Made by a program: the position numbers and the translations under genes
Assembly (NCBI GenBank): GCA_040507225.1
Contig: JBEVVG010000001.1
Coordinates: 62,001-126,000, forward strand
DNA: 64,000 bases
Reading direction: 5' to 3'
Origin: Thiodiazotropha sp040507225
GTDB taxonomy: Bacteria > Pseudomonadota > Gammaproteobacteria > Chromatiales > Chromatiaceae
In this document: one piece after another, positions 23,930-31,930 of the stretch
How positions within the stretch are numbered: the stretch's first letter is position 1
Layout: each line of letters begins with the position of its first letter
The notes under the pieces: model-generated
Database searches by the model: none
Told to the model about the DNA's origin: nothing
Seen by the model: only the letters and a program-made list of their open reading frames with translations

Positions 23930-25876
23930 TTATTTGTTTTCCCGGTTGTCGATCAGATGGTCGACCACGCTGGGATCCGCCAGAGTCGAGGTATCGCCGA
24001 GGGTCTCCAGTTCGTTCGCGGCAATCTTGCGCAGGATGCGGCGCATGATCTTGCCGGAACGGGTCTTCGGCAGCCCAGGCGCCCACTGAATGATATTCAC
24101 CTTCGCAATCGGACCGATCTCGCTGCGAACCAGTTTCACCAGTTCTGTCTTCAACTCGTCGGTGCCCTGTACGCCGGACATCAGGGTCACATAGGCATAG
24201 ATGCCTTGACCGGTGAGATCGTGGGGATAACCGACGACCGCGGCTTCGGCAACGGAGTCATGCAACACCAGGGCCGACTCGATTTCGGCGGTGCCGAGAC
24301 GGTGGCCGGAGACATTTAGCACATCGTCCACACGGCCGGTGATCCAGTAGTAGCCGTCTTCGTCCCGGCGTGCGCCGTCACCGGTGAAGTAATAACCGGG
24401 GTACATGGCGAAATAGGTTTCGTAGAAACGTTTGTGGTCACCGTACACCGAACGCATCTGCGAGGGCCAGGGATGCTTGATCGCCAGGTTGCCTTCCGCC
24501 GGGTTACCGTTGATCTCCTCGCCCTGGTCATTCAGCAGGACCGGCTGTACACCGAAGAAGGGACGGGTGGCAGAACCCGGTTTCAGCGGGGTGGCGCCAG
24601 GCAGCGGGGTCAGCATGTGGGCGCCGGTTTCGGTTTGCCACCAGGTGTCGACGATCGGGCAGCGCTCTTCGCCGACCACATGATAGTACCACTCCCAGGC
24701 CTCGGGATTGATCGGTTCGCCTACCGTGCCGAGCAGGCGCAGGCTCTTGCGGCTGGTCTTTTTCACCGGTTCCTCGCCGGCACCCATCAGGGAGCGGATC
24801 GCGGTGGGGGCGGTGTAGAAGGTGGCCACGTCGTGCTTGTCGCAGACGTCCCAGAAACGGGAGATGCTGGGGTAGGTGGGGATGCCTTCGAACATTACGC
24901 TGATCGCGCCGTTGGTCAACGGGCCATAGACGATATAGGTGTGGCCGGTGACCCAGCCCACGTCCGCGGTGCACCAGTAGACCTCGCCGTCCTTGTAGTC
25001 GAACACCAGTTTGTGGGTCATCGCCGCCTGTAGCAGGTAGCCGCCGGTGGTGTGAAGCACACCCTTGGGTTTGCCGGTGGAGCCGGAGGTGTAAAGAATG
25101 AACAGGGGATCGTCGGCGTCCATCTCCTCGGCCGGGCAGTCGACGGAGGCGTCGGCCATGGCATCGTGGTACCAGACGTCGCGATTGTCATCCCACTCCA
25201 CCGGGTCACCGCCGCGCTGAACCACCAGGCAGGTGTGCACATTGGGACACTGGGAGATGGCCTTGTCCGCATTCGCCTTCAACGGCACCTTCTTGCCGCC
25301 GCGCATGGACTGGTCTGAGGTGATCACCACCTGGCAGTCGGAGTCGAGGATACGGTCGCGCAGGGCGTCCGGGGAGAAACCGCCGAAGACGATGGAGTGG
25401 ACGGCGCCGATACGCGTACAGGCCAGCATCGCTACCGCCGCCTCGGGAATCATCGGCAGGTAGAGGGAGACCCGGTCACCCTTTTTCACGCCGCGTGCCT
25501 TGAGCACATTGGCGAACTTGCTGACTTCCTCATGCAGTTCGCGATAGGTGATCTTGCGGTCTTCCTGCGGATCGTCGCCTTCCCAGATGATCGCGACCTG
25601 GTCGCCGCGACTTTCCAGGTGACGGTCCAGACAGTTGTATGCGACGTTCAGCTTGGCGCCTTTGAACCAGTTGATGTGCAGATCGTCCTTGCTGAAACTC
25701 CAGTCAAGTACCTTGTCCCATTTTTTAAACCAGGTGATGTATTGATCCGCCTGCTCGCCCCAGAAGGTTTCCGGGTCCTCCACGGATTGTTTGTACATGG
25801 CCTCGTACTGTTCTGCGTTGACATTGGCCTGGGCGGCGAAGTCGGCGGGGACGGGATAGACCTTGATATCTGACAT
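23930..25876 (-). CDS. acs: Acetyl-CoA synthetase (AMP-forming)
   Basis: Activates acetate to acetyl-CoA through acetyl-AMP; high-affinity acetate assimilation, feeding PHB synthesis or the glyoxylate route. 648 residues, typical length. ATP loop YTSGSTGKPKGVLHTTGG and the C-terminal PKTRSGKIMRRILRKIA, in which Lys609 is the acetylation-controlled lysine (same number as in E. coli). GAGGAGC precedes the ATG. It is followed by a strong hairpin. On the same strand upstream lie the exonuclease, CBS-nucleotidyltransferase and symporter genes, a grouping often seen with acs. Confidence 0.98.
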   Translation of the reverse strand: MSDIKVYPVPADFAAQANVNAEQYEAMYKQSVEDPETFWGEQADQYITWFKKWDKVLDWSFSKDDLHINWFKGAKLNVAYNCLDRHLESRGDQVAIIWEGDDPQEDRKITYRELHEEVSKFANVLKARGVKKGDRVSLYLPMIPEAAVAMLACTRIGAVHSIVFGGFSPDALRDRILDSDCQVVITSDQSMRGGKKVPLKANADKAISQCPNVHTCLVVQRGGDPVEWDDNRDVWYHDAMADASVDCPAEEMDADDPLFILYTSGSTGKPKGVLHTTGGYLLQAAMTHKLVFDYKDGEVYWCTADVGWVTGHTYIVYGPLTNGAISVMFEGIPTYPSISRFWDVCDKHDVATFYTAPTAIRSLMGAGEEPVKKTSRKSLRLLGTVGEPINPEAWEWYYHVVGEERCPIVDTWWQTETGAHMLTPLPGATPLKPGSATRPFFGVQPVLLNDQGEEINGNPAEGNLAIKHPWPSQMRSVYGDHKRFYETYFAMYPGYYFTGDGARRDEDGYYWITGRVDDVLNVSGHRLGTAEIESALVLHDSVAEAAVVGYPHDLTGQGIYAYVTLMSGVQGTDELKTELVKLVRSEIGPIAKVNIIQWAPGLPKTRSGKIMRRILRKIAANELETLGDTSTLADPSVVDHLIDNRENK

Positions 25877-26041
25877 GGGTTGCTCCTCAACGAAGTTGTA
25901 GATGCTTATAGGGATGCGTTAACACAGGCCTGTCGCGATGTGTGAGCGTCCCTTGTTGTAATGCTGCAAGACTCTGGTGGTGCGAGTCCTGTCGCTGTGT
26001 TCTGATTGTTTTCGGCCTCGAATCCCCCATTCTATTGCCTG

Positions 26042-26734
26042 TTAACGGGTAAGGAAACGGCTGAGCTGACATTGTTTCGGCAGGGGGACCATTTCCGCGG
26101 CCATGGCAAGAAACAACTCGGCGGTGGCGAGTGCGTCACTCAGGGCATTGTGGGCCTTGTAATTCGGCAGATTGTATCGGGGCCGCAGGTTGAACAGGCG
26201 CAGATCACCGGGTTGGATGGTGTGATTGCGCCGCTCGAACAGGCGTTGCGCCAGCACCAGAGTGTCGATGGTGCGGATCATGAACGGGGCACCGTAGATC
26301 TTGCGGCAGGCGGCATCGATGAAATTCTGTTCGATCGAGGCATAGTGCACCAGCATCACCTTGCCGGCCAGGCGCCCCAGCAACTCCGGCATGGCCTCCT
26401 CAATCGGAATGCCGGTGGCCGCCTGGTCGTCGGTGATCTGGTGAATCACCGCCGACTCCTCGGGAATCTGCCCGTCGATGGAAATCAGCTGGTGCCGGGA
26501 GGTCTCCAGCTTGACGCTCATATGGCGGATCTCGACCAGACCATAACTGAGGATCTTGTCCTTGCGGGGGTCCAGTCCGGTGGTCTCAAGATCCAGGGCG
26601 ACGATCACCAGGTCTTCGCACTGAGTCTTTTTCGAGGTCAGAGGGGTGGAGAGGTAATCGTGCAGGGCGCCTGGCGTGCTCTTGGACAGCGCACGCTTGC
26701 GTAACGTCTCCAGACTGAGGAAACGCTGCAGCAT
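26042..26734 (-). CDS. DnaQ-like 3'-5' exonuclease
   Basis: 230 residues. DEDDh exonuclease fold: LDLETTGL (Asp48, Glu50), a second motif HYASIEQNF with Glu where many relatives have Asp, and AHNALSDALATAELFL with His and Asp near the C-terminus. About 40 extra residues precede the domain. It overlaps the stop of the CBS-nucleotidyltransferase gene by one base (TGATG), so the two are translationally coupled. Homologues regularly sit beside that gene and the acetate symporter; their substrate is unknown. DNA polymerase III epsilon is less likely, being encoded elsewhere and shorter at the N-terminus. Confidence 0.88.
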   Translation of the reverse strand: MLQRFLSLETLRKRALSKSTPGALHDYLSTPLTSKKTQCEDLVIVALDLETTGLDPRKDKILSYGLVEIRHMSVKLETSRHQLISIDGQIPEESAVIHQITDDQAATGIPIEEAMPELLGRLAGKVMLVHYASIEQNFIDAACRKIYGAPFMIRTIDTLVLAQRLFERRNHTIQPGDLRLFNLRPRYNLPNYKAHNALSDALATAELFLAMAAEMVPLPKQCQLSRFLTR

Positions 26735-28602
26735 CAGCGGAATCTTCCGCCCTGGTAACGGTTCTCAAGGGTTTCCTGCATGTCCTGAATGACCCGAAAA
26801 GCGTCTTTGAGGTGGCGGCGTTCCAGGTCGGACAAATCGGAAGGTGCCAGGTAGTTGTCCGGAGCAATCCCTTTGCGAATCTGCTCTGCCTGATGGTTGA
26901 TGCGCATGCTGGCAATGAACTCCAGGGCGTCGACCAGGTTTTCACCCATCTCCCGGCTCAGTACCGATGTTTCGGCCGCGGCTTCTATACGTTCCGTGGT
27001 GTTGGTCGGTTTCAATCCCTGGGTCAGCGCGAACACCCGGGCCACGTCGGTAATCGGCACGATGCCCCGATGTTTGATGTCGAAGGTGTCGTCGTGCTCA
27101 CCATCGTGGATAAGTACGAAATTGCGAAAAAAACCCAGTGGGGGCCGGTGCTGCAGGGCGTTTGCGGCCATGTAGGCGGTGAAGATGCCGTTGCCCCGGG
27201 TCTTGCTGAGGATCTCTTCCTGGAGCTCGTTGAACAGCTCCTTCTCACCGTGCACCGGGCGCAGATCGAACCAGATGCTCGAGAGCATCAACGCCATCGG
27301 GTCGGGTTTGTTGATCCAGGTATTGAAATACTTGCGCCATACCACCAGCGGCTGCCGCCATTTCGGGTTCGAGGCCATGGCATCGCCGGGACAGTAGATG
27401 AAATGACAGGCGTTCAACCCGTCTGTTACCCGTTTTGCGAGGGCTTCGAAGTAGGACGCATGTTCCGGCTTCATTTCATCGGAAATCAGCAGTGCGTTGT
27501 CCTGATCTGAATGAGAAGTCTGCTCCCGGCGCGCCTGGGAACCACCGCACATCCACACATAGGGCACCGGGGCAGGGCCCAGTTCGGCCTCCGTCATCTC
27601 GATCAGGCGGCTGGTCAGCGAATCGGTGATGCTGGAGATTGCATCCCCGATGTGCAGCGCCGATGCGCTGGAGTTAGCGAGCTGAAACTGCAGTTCCGGC
27701 AGTCGCTCGCTGACCGCGGCCAGATCATCAATGGTTTCCGCCTTGCGCACATCGGTGGCGAGAAATGCGGAGTTGGTGGTCTGGTGACGGGCCAGGTCGG
27801 TGGCGGTGAGCATACCCACCACCTTGTGATCGCGCAGCACCGGCAGGTGATGGACATGCAGACGGGTCATCGTCATCAGGGCCTGAATCGCCAGGGTGTT
27901 CTCCTGGATGGTCTCCAGGTCGGCGGTCATGATGCGGCTCACCGGTTCCTCAGGAGAGAGCCCGACCGCCACGCAGCGTTTGCGCAGATCCCGGTCTGTG
28001 ATCATCCCCACCAGGTCATCGCCATCCATCAACATCACCGAGGAGACGTTCTTGTCGCTCATCAGGGCGGCCGCCTCGCGAATACTGCTGTTCACGCCGA
28101 TCGCCACCGGGGTCTTCTTGACCAGATGGGAAACCTCGACGGTCATCTGTGCAATACTACTGGTATCGTTGTTGTCCTGCAGGGTGCGCACAGCCTGCTT
28201 GAGCCGGTCGCGGATCGAATCGGTGAAGTGTCGGTCGAAGGCAGGTTCCGCCTGTCGCAGCGCTCTCAGATGCTTGCAGGCGAGTTGGTAGAGCAGGCTG
28301 TCTTCGGTGGCCACCCCACGAGTCGCATGACCGAAATCGATCAACTGGCAGTCGGTGGTGTAGATGTCCCCCTCACCCAGTTTTTCAACCAGGTTGCCGT
28401 CTTCATCCAGCAACTCGACCGCGCCGCTGCGCAGGATGTAGATATAGGTGCGCTCGGCATCCGTCGGCGGGAAGGTGCTGGTGCGTCTCAGGTAGCGGAT
28501 CTCGAGCAGTTTCGGCAGCTCGTTCAGCTGCTCTTCCGGAAGCATGTCGAAGGGGGGGCGCTGGGCCAGAAAATCTCGAATTTCGACCAGTTCGATTTCC
28601 AT
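26734..28602 (-). CDS. CNBD-CBS-CBS-DUF294 putative nucleotidyltransferase
   Basis: 622 residues in the order: cyclic-nucleotide-binding-like domain (about 15-115), two CBS repeats (about 155-215 and 225-285; MTDRD-type ITDRDLRKR and LTATDLARH), a nucleotidyltransferase domain with GGSQARREQTSHSDQD (353-368, metal-binding aspartates Asp366 and Asp368), and a DUF294 C-terminal helical domain. The architecture resembles GlnD-like signal transducers. The CBS pair probably senses adenylates. It is coupled to the exonuclease downstream, and stands between acs and the SSS symporter, so a role in control of acetate uptake is plausible but unproven. Confidence 0.9.
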   Translation of the reverse strand: MEIELVEIRDFLAQRPPFDMLPEEQLNELPKLLEIRYLRRTSTFPPTDAERTYIYILRSGAVELLDEDGNLVEKLGEGDIYTTDCQLIDFGHATRGVATEDSLLYQLACKHLRALRQAEPAFDRHFTDSIRDRLKQAVRTLQDNNDTSSIAQMTVEVSHLVKKTPVAIGVNSSIREAAALMSDKNVSSVMLMDGDDLVGMITDRDLRKRCVAVGLSPEEPVSRIMTADLETIQENTLAIQALMTMTRLHVHHLPVLRDHKVVGMLTATDLARHQTTNSAFLATDVRKAETIDDLAAVSERLPELQFQLANSSASALHIGDAISSITDSLTSRLIEMTEAELGPAPVPYVWMCGGSQARREQTSHSDQDNALLISDEMKPEHASYFEALAKRVTDGLNACHFIYCPGDAMASNPKWRQPLVVWRKYFNTWINKPDPMALMLSSIWFDLRPVHGEKELFNELQEEILSKTRGNGIFTAYMAANALQHRPPLGFFRNFVLIHDGEHDDTFDIKHRGIVPITDVARVFALTQGLKPTNTTERIEAAAETSVLSREMGENLVDALEFIASMRINHQAEQIRKGIAPDNYLAPSDLSDLERRHLKDAFRVIQDMQETLENRYQGGRFR

Positions 28603-28846
28603 AGGGTTTGCTCGAAAGAAGCCGTTAGTTGTAGGTGAGCCAGGTGTCCCATGGACGGACGTTTTCAGAGAGGTGCGAAGGGTGATCCTCTACCCTGGTC
28701 AGGCAACACATGCGGACAGCGCCTGAGCGGGCCCCGGAAATCGTCGTACCGTATGAAACATTACACCGGGAAGCTGAAAAATCCCAACGGATTGATCGGA
28801 TGACTGAAAAAACCGGTCAATGCGTGGAGACTCTTCCGAGTCCAGG
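28603..28846. other. Leader region of CBS-nucleotidyltransferase gene
   Basis: About 245 bases between the actP terminator and the CBS gene; no ORF worth reporting. Because a terminator precedes it, this stretch should hold a promoter for the CBS-exonuclease pair, but I could not identify boxes reliably. Confidence 0.45.
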
Positions 28847-28870
28847 AAAAAGGCCCCGCCGAAGCGGGGC
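28847..28870 (-). terminator. Rho-independent terminator after the symporter gene
   Basis: On the minus strand GCCCCGC-TTCG-GCGGGGC (28870-28853) has a seven-pair stem with a stable UUCG-type tetraloop, then C and five T (28851-28847), 28 bases beyond the symporter stop. Confidence 0.92.
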
Positions 28871-28897
28871 ACAAATTACTGCTTTATAGTTTTTGGA

Positions 28898-30688
28898 TCA
28901 ATGATCGGTTGCAGCACCGGCACCTTTCGGTACACGGATATCTTCAACCAGGTGCTGGATGTGATCCGGCGGCGGAGCGGTCATCTTGGAGACCACGATG
29001 GCCACCGCGAAGTTGACCACGGCGCCGACTGCACCGAAGGCGTTCGGCGAGATGCCGAAGAACCAGTTGGAGCCCATGTCACCCAGGAACGAGGTGCCCG
29101 GGATGAACATGATGCCCTTGTGCTGGAACACGTAGAGCATGGTCACGCTGATGCCCGAGATCATGCCCCAGATGGCGCCGGCACGGTTCATGCGCTTGTT
29201 GAAGATACCCATCATCAGCACCGGGAAGATGGAGGACGCGGCCAGACCGAAGGCGATCGCCACGGTACCGGCTGCGAAATCCGGCGGATGCAGACCGAAG
29301 TAACCGGCCAGGCCGATGGCGCCCACCATGGCGAAGCGTCCCGCCATCAGCTCGTTCTTCTCCGAGATGTCGGGCATGAACACGCCTTTCAGCAGATCAT
29401 GCGAGATCGAGGAGGAGATGGCCAGGAGCAGACCGGCCGCGGTGGAGAGCGCAGCGGCGAGACCACCGGCAACCACCAGCGCGATGACCCAGTTGGGCAG
29501 CTTGGCGATTTCCGGATTGGCCAGCACCATGATGTCACGGTCAACCTTGGTCATCTCGTTGCCTTTCCAACCATAGGACTCAGCCTTGGCGGCGAATTCG
29601 GCGTTCTTCTCGTTGTAATACTGGATACGACCGTCACCGTTCTTGTCTTCCCACTCCAAGAGACCGGTCTTCTGCCAGTTGAGCATCCATTGCGGCACCT
29701 TGGCGATCTCGATGTTACCGGTCGGGGAGCCGACCTCACCGGTCTGGATGGTGTTCATCAGGTTCAGGCGAGCCATGGAACCAACTGCCGGAGCCGTGGT
29801 GTAGAGGATCGCGATGAAGACCAGTGCCCAACCCGCGGAAGAGCGGGCGTCCTTCACCTTGGGTACGGTGAAGAAACGGATGATGACGTGGGGCAGACCC
29901 GCGGTACCGATCATCAGGGACAGGGTGTAGACGAACATGTTCAGCTTACTGCCCATGACCTGTGTGGTGTACTGGGTGAAGCCCAGATCCGTGACCACCT
30001 GGTCAAGCCTGTCCAGCATGTAGGTGCCGGTCGCCGGTCCCTCCGCCATGGTACTCGCGATACCCAGTTGCGGGATCGGGTTGCCGGTCAGGTGCAGGGA
30101 GATGAACACGGCCGGAACGGTGTAGGCAAAGATCAGGACCACATACTGGGCGATCTGGGTGTAGGTGATGCCCTTCATGCCGCCCATGACCGCGTAGACG
30201 AACACGATGCCCATGCCGATGAACAGGCCGGTATCGTAATCGATCTGGAGGAAGCGGGAGAAGGCCACGCCGATACCCTTCATCTGGCCGATTACGTAGG
30301 TTACGGAGGCCAGGATGAGACAGATAACCGCCACGATGCGTGCGGTGCGCGAGTAGAAGCGGTCACCGATGAACTCAGGCACGGTGAACTTGCCGAACTT
30401 ACGCAGGTAGGGCGCCAGCAGCAGGGCCAGCAGCACATAACCACCGGTCCAGCCCATCAGGAACACGGAAGCCCCGTAGCCGTTGAAGGCAATCAGGCCC
30501 GCCATGGAGATGAAGGAGGCCGCGGACATCCAGTCAGCCGCGGTAGCCATACCGTTGGCGACCGGGTGAACGCCGCGTCCGGCCGCGTAGAATTCACCTG
30601 TGGTCCCGGCGCGGGCCCAGAAGGCGATGCCAATGTAGAGGGCGAAGGTAATGCCCACCACAATGTATGTCAGAGTTTGCAGATCCAT
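28898..30688 (-). CDS. Sodium:solute symporter (VC_2705/ActP-like), large subunit
   Basis: 596 residues, about thirteen membrane helices, SSS family. It belongs to the subgroup that occurs with a DUF4212 small protein, and is commonly annotated as cation/acetate symporter. Visible family features are FYAAGRGVHPVANGMATAADWMSAASF near 32-58 and GTAGLPHVIIRFFTVP near 271-286. A large soluble insertion (about 320-390, ending in KVDRDIMVL) interrupts the helices, as usual in this subgroup. The DUF4212 gene ends 16 bases upstream. The acs and SSS-type sensor kinase in the neighbourhood support acetate or another short organic acid as substrate; lactate, propionate or succinate cannot be excluded. 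Confidence 0.9.
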   Translation of the reverse strand: MDLQTLTYIVVGITFALYIGIAFWARAGTTGEFYAAGRGVHPVANGMATAADWMSAASFISMAGLIAFNGYGASVFLMGWTGGYVLLALLLAPYLRKFGKFTVPEFIGDRFYSRTARIVAVICLILASVTYVIGQMKGIGVAFSRFLQIDYDTGLFIGMGIVFVYAVMGGMKGITYTQIAQYVVLIFAYTVPAVFISLHLTGNPIPQLGIASTMAEGPATGTYMLDRLDQVVTDLGFTQYTTQVMGSKLNMFVYTLSLMIGTAGLPHVIIRFFTVPKVKDARSSAGWALVFIAILYTTAPAVGSMARLNLMNTIQTGEVGSPTGNIEIAKVPQWMLNWQKTGLLEWEDKNGDGRIQYYNEKNAEFAAKAESYGWKGNEMTKVDRDIMVLANPEIAKLPNWVIALVVAGGLAAALSTAAGLLLAISSSISHDLLKGVFMPDISEKNELMAGRFAMVGAIGLAGYFGLHPPDFAAGTVAIAFGLAASSIFPVLMMGIFNKRMNRAGAIWGMISGISVTMLYVFQHKGIMFIPGTSFLGDMGSNWFFGISPNAFGAVGAVVNFAVAIVVSKMTAPPPDHIQHLVEDIRVPKGAGAATDH

Positions 30689-30704
30689 GAGTCGTTATCC
30701 CCCA

Positions 30705-30959
30705 TTAATCCTCATGGACGTCGAACTCGACATCCAGAGCGTTCATGCGTTTTGCGTAGACATAGATCAGCACCAGGAAGGTGTAGATCGAGCCGTTCTG
30801 GGCAAACCAGAATCCAAGCCCCACACCACCGATCTTGATGGAGTTGAGCGGCTCCACCAGGATGATGCCGAAGAGGTAAGAGCAGATAAACCAAATCACC
30901 AGTAATATGCTGACTAGGCGAATATTGGCTTTCCAATACTGTTCAGCAGTTTTGTTCAT
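30705..30959 (-). CDS. DUF4212 small subunit of the SSS symporter
   Basis: 84 residues with two membrane helices (about 16-36 and 52-70) and short polar ends: MNKTAEQYWKANIRLVSILL start, GFWFAQNGSIYTFLVLIYVY second helix. This is DUF4212, which always goes with the VC_2705-type symporter encoded next. Gene spacing of 16 bases indicates one operon with the small subunit first. Function: presumed assembly or regulatory partner. Confidence 0.92.
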   Translation of the reverse strand: MNKTAEQYWKANIRLVSILLVIWFICSYLFGIILVEPLNSIKIGGVGLGFWFAQNGSIYTFLVLIYVYAKRMNALDVEFDVHED

Positions 30960-31289
30960 ATCATGATCACTCCGCCGTAATTGATCTTGAGGTTTCGTCG
31001 TAAGAAGCGTTTGCCCCAGGGAATCGTCCTTTCCGGATTATTCTGTGGTGTCGGAACTCGCTGTGGCACACGCCAGTAAAGAGTGTCACCGCACAAAAAT
31101 AGGGTGACACATCGCACTATTCTGTTGCACTGTGGTCTATAAAGTCAAACAAAACAATAAGTTAAGATATGCCCCGTTTTGTTGCGCGGCAGCAATAGTG
31201 TTACCATAGGTAGCAGATTGAACGGCCATCCGTTACCTTATGAAGCGCCGGGCGTTTCCAATGGTAAGAAAAAAATTTTTGGATAAATC
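30960..31289. other. Divergent promoter region of symporter and TerB-like genes
   Basis: 330 bases between divergent genes, no ORF. It is A/T-rich compared with the surrounding genes and must hold promoters for both sides. A TGC-N3-GCA sequence (31183-31191) is present but lacks the GCACAAA tail of the PHB-locus sites, so I do not call it a PhaR operator. No enhancer-dependent -24/-12 promoter was found for the symporter operon. Confidence 0.5.
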
Positions 31290-31748
31290 ATGCTGAAATC
31301 GATTTTTGACTATTTCAACAGCCATCTGCTGCCCGATGCCGCAGCTACTGCCCAGGAGATGGAAACTCAACTCCGGGCCGCGGTGGCCGCGTTGCTGTTC
31401 GAGATCGCGGCCTCGGATTTCGATCAGGCGCCGGAAGAAAAGGCCGAAATCCTCGCCGCAATCGAAAACCACTTTCACCTGGATGAGGCTGCGGCCCGGG
31501 AGCTGATGCGGCTGGGAGAGCGGGAGCACGCGGCGTCAACGGACTATTTCCAATTCACTTCACTGATCAACAAGCACTACTCCGCAGAACAGAAGGTCAG
31601 ACTCATCGAAGCCCTGTGGCGGGTGGCCTTCGCCGATCAGAAACTGCATCAATACGAGGAACACGTGATCCGACGGCTGTCGGAGCTGTTGTACGTGCCG
31701 CACCGCGACTTTATTGCGGCCAAACTTCGGATGATTAAGAGTTTTTAG
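31290..31748 (+). CDS. TerB family protein
   Basis: 152 residues, all helical. The TerB-like pattern is visible in AAVAALLFEIAASDFDQAPEEKAEI (acidic residues after the first long helix) and its repeat LIEALWRVAFADQKLHQYEEHVIRRLSELL, the two halves bearing Asp/Glu residues that bind metal in TerB. No other tellurite-resistance gene is nearby, so the name reflects fold, not function. The gene stands alone, divergent from the symporter operon. No strong ribosome binding site is seen. Confidence 0.88.
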   Translation: MLKSIFDYFNSHLLPDAAATAQEMETQLRAAVAALLFEIAASDFDQAPEEKAEILAAIENHFHLDEAAARELMRLGEREHAASTDYFQFTSLINKHYSAEQKVRLIEALWRVAFADQKLHQYEEHVIRRLSELLYVPHRDFIAAKLRMIKSF

Positions 31749-31930
31749 TTATGAGTTATGAGTTATGAGTTTTTAGTTAATGAGTTCGCTACGCTTACAG
31801 CTCTGTTCGATAGTCAAAGAGTCACGAACATTTCGAAACATCGATTTCTCTCATCCTCAGGTAGGGTCTGAATGAAAGATAATCAAATATCGTGAGTGTA
31901 GCGAACTCATTCACTCAAAACTCTTTAGTT
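31741..31930. repeat. Intergenic element: heptad repeats and inverted GAGTTCGCT arms
   Basis: The heptad GAGTTAT is repeated in tandem (31742-31775, with TTTTTAG variants), followed by GAGTTCGCTACGCTTAC (31782-31798). The inverted arm GTGAGTGTAGCGAACTC lies at 31892-31908 (15 of 17 matching), continuing outward into CATTCACTCAAAACTC, an inverted A/T tract. The interior is about 95 bases with no ORF. It fills the gap between the TerB-like gene and the response regulator and shares arms and layout with the element at 12061-12190. Confidence 0.65.

Noticed and set aside
28820..30838. 672-codon open frame antisense to the symporter gene
   Set aside because: Composition dominated by His/Asp/Gly/Arg as expected for the reverse complement of a membrane-protein gene; the opposite strand encodes a clear SSS symporter.
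31183..31191. TGC-N3-GCA upstream of the symporter operon as a PhaR operator
   Set aside because: Lacks the GCACAAA tail shared by the PHB-locus sites and the six fixed bases are expected by chance many times in the window.
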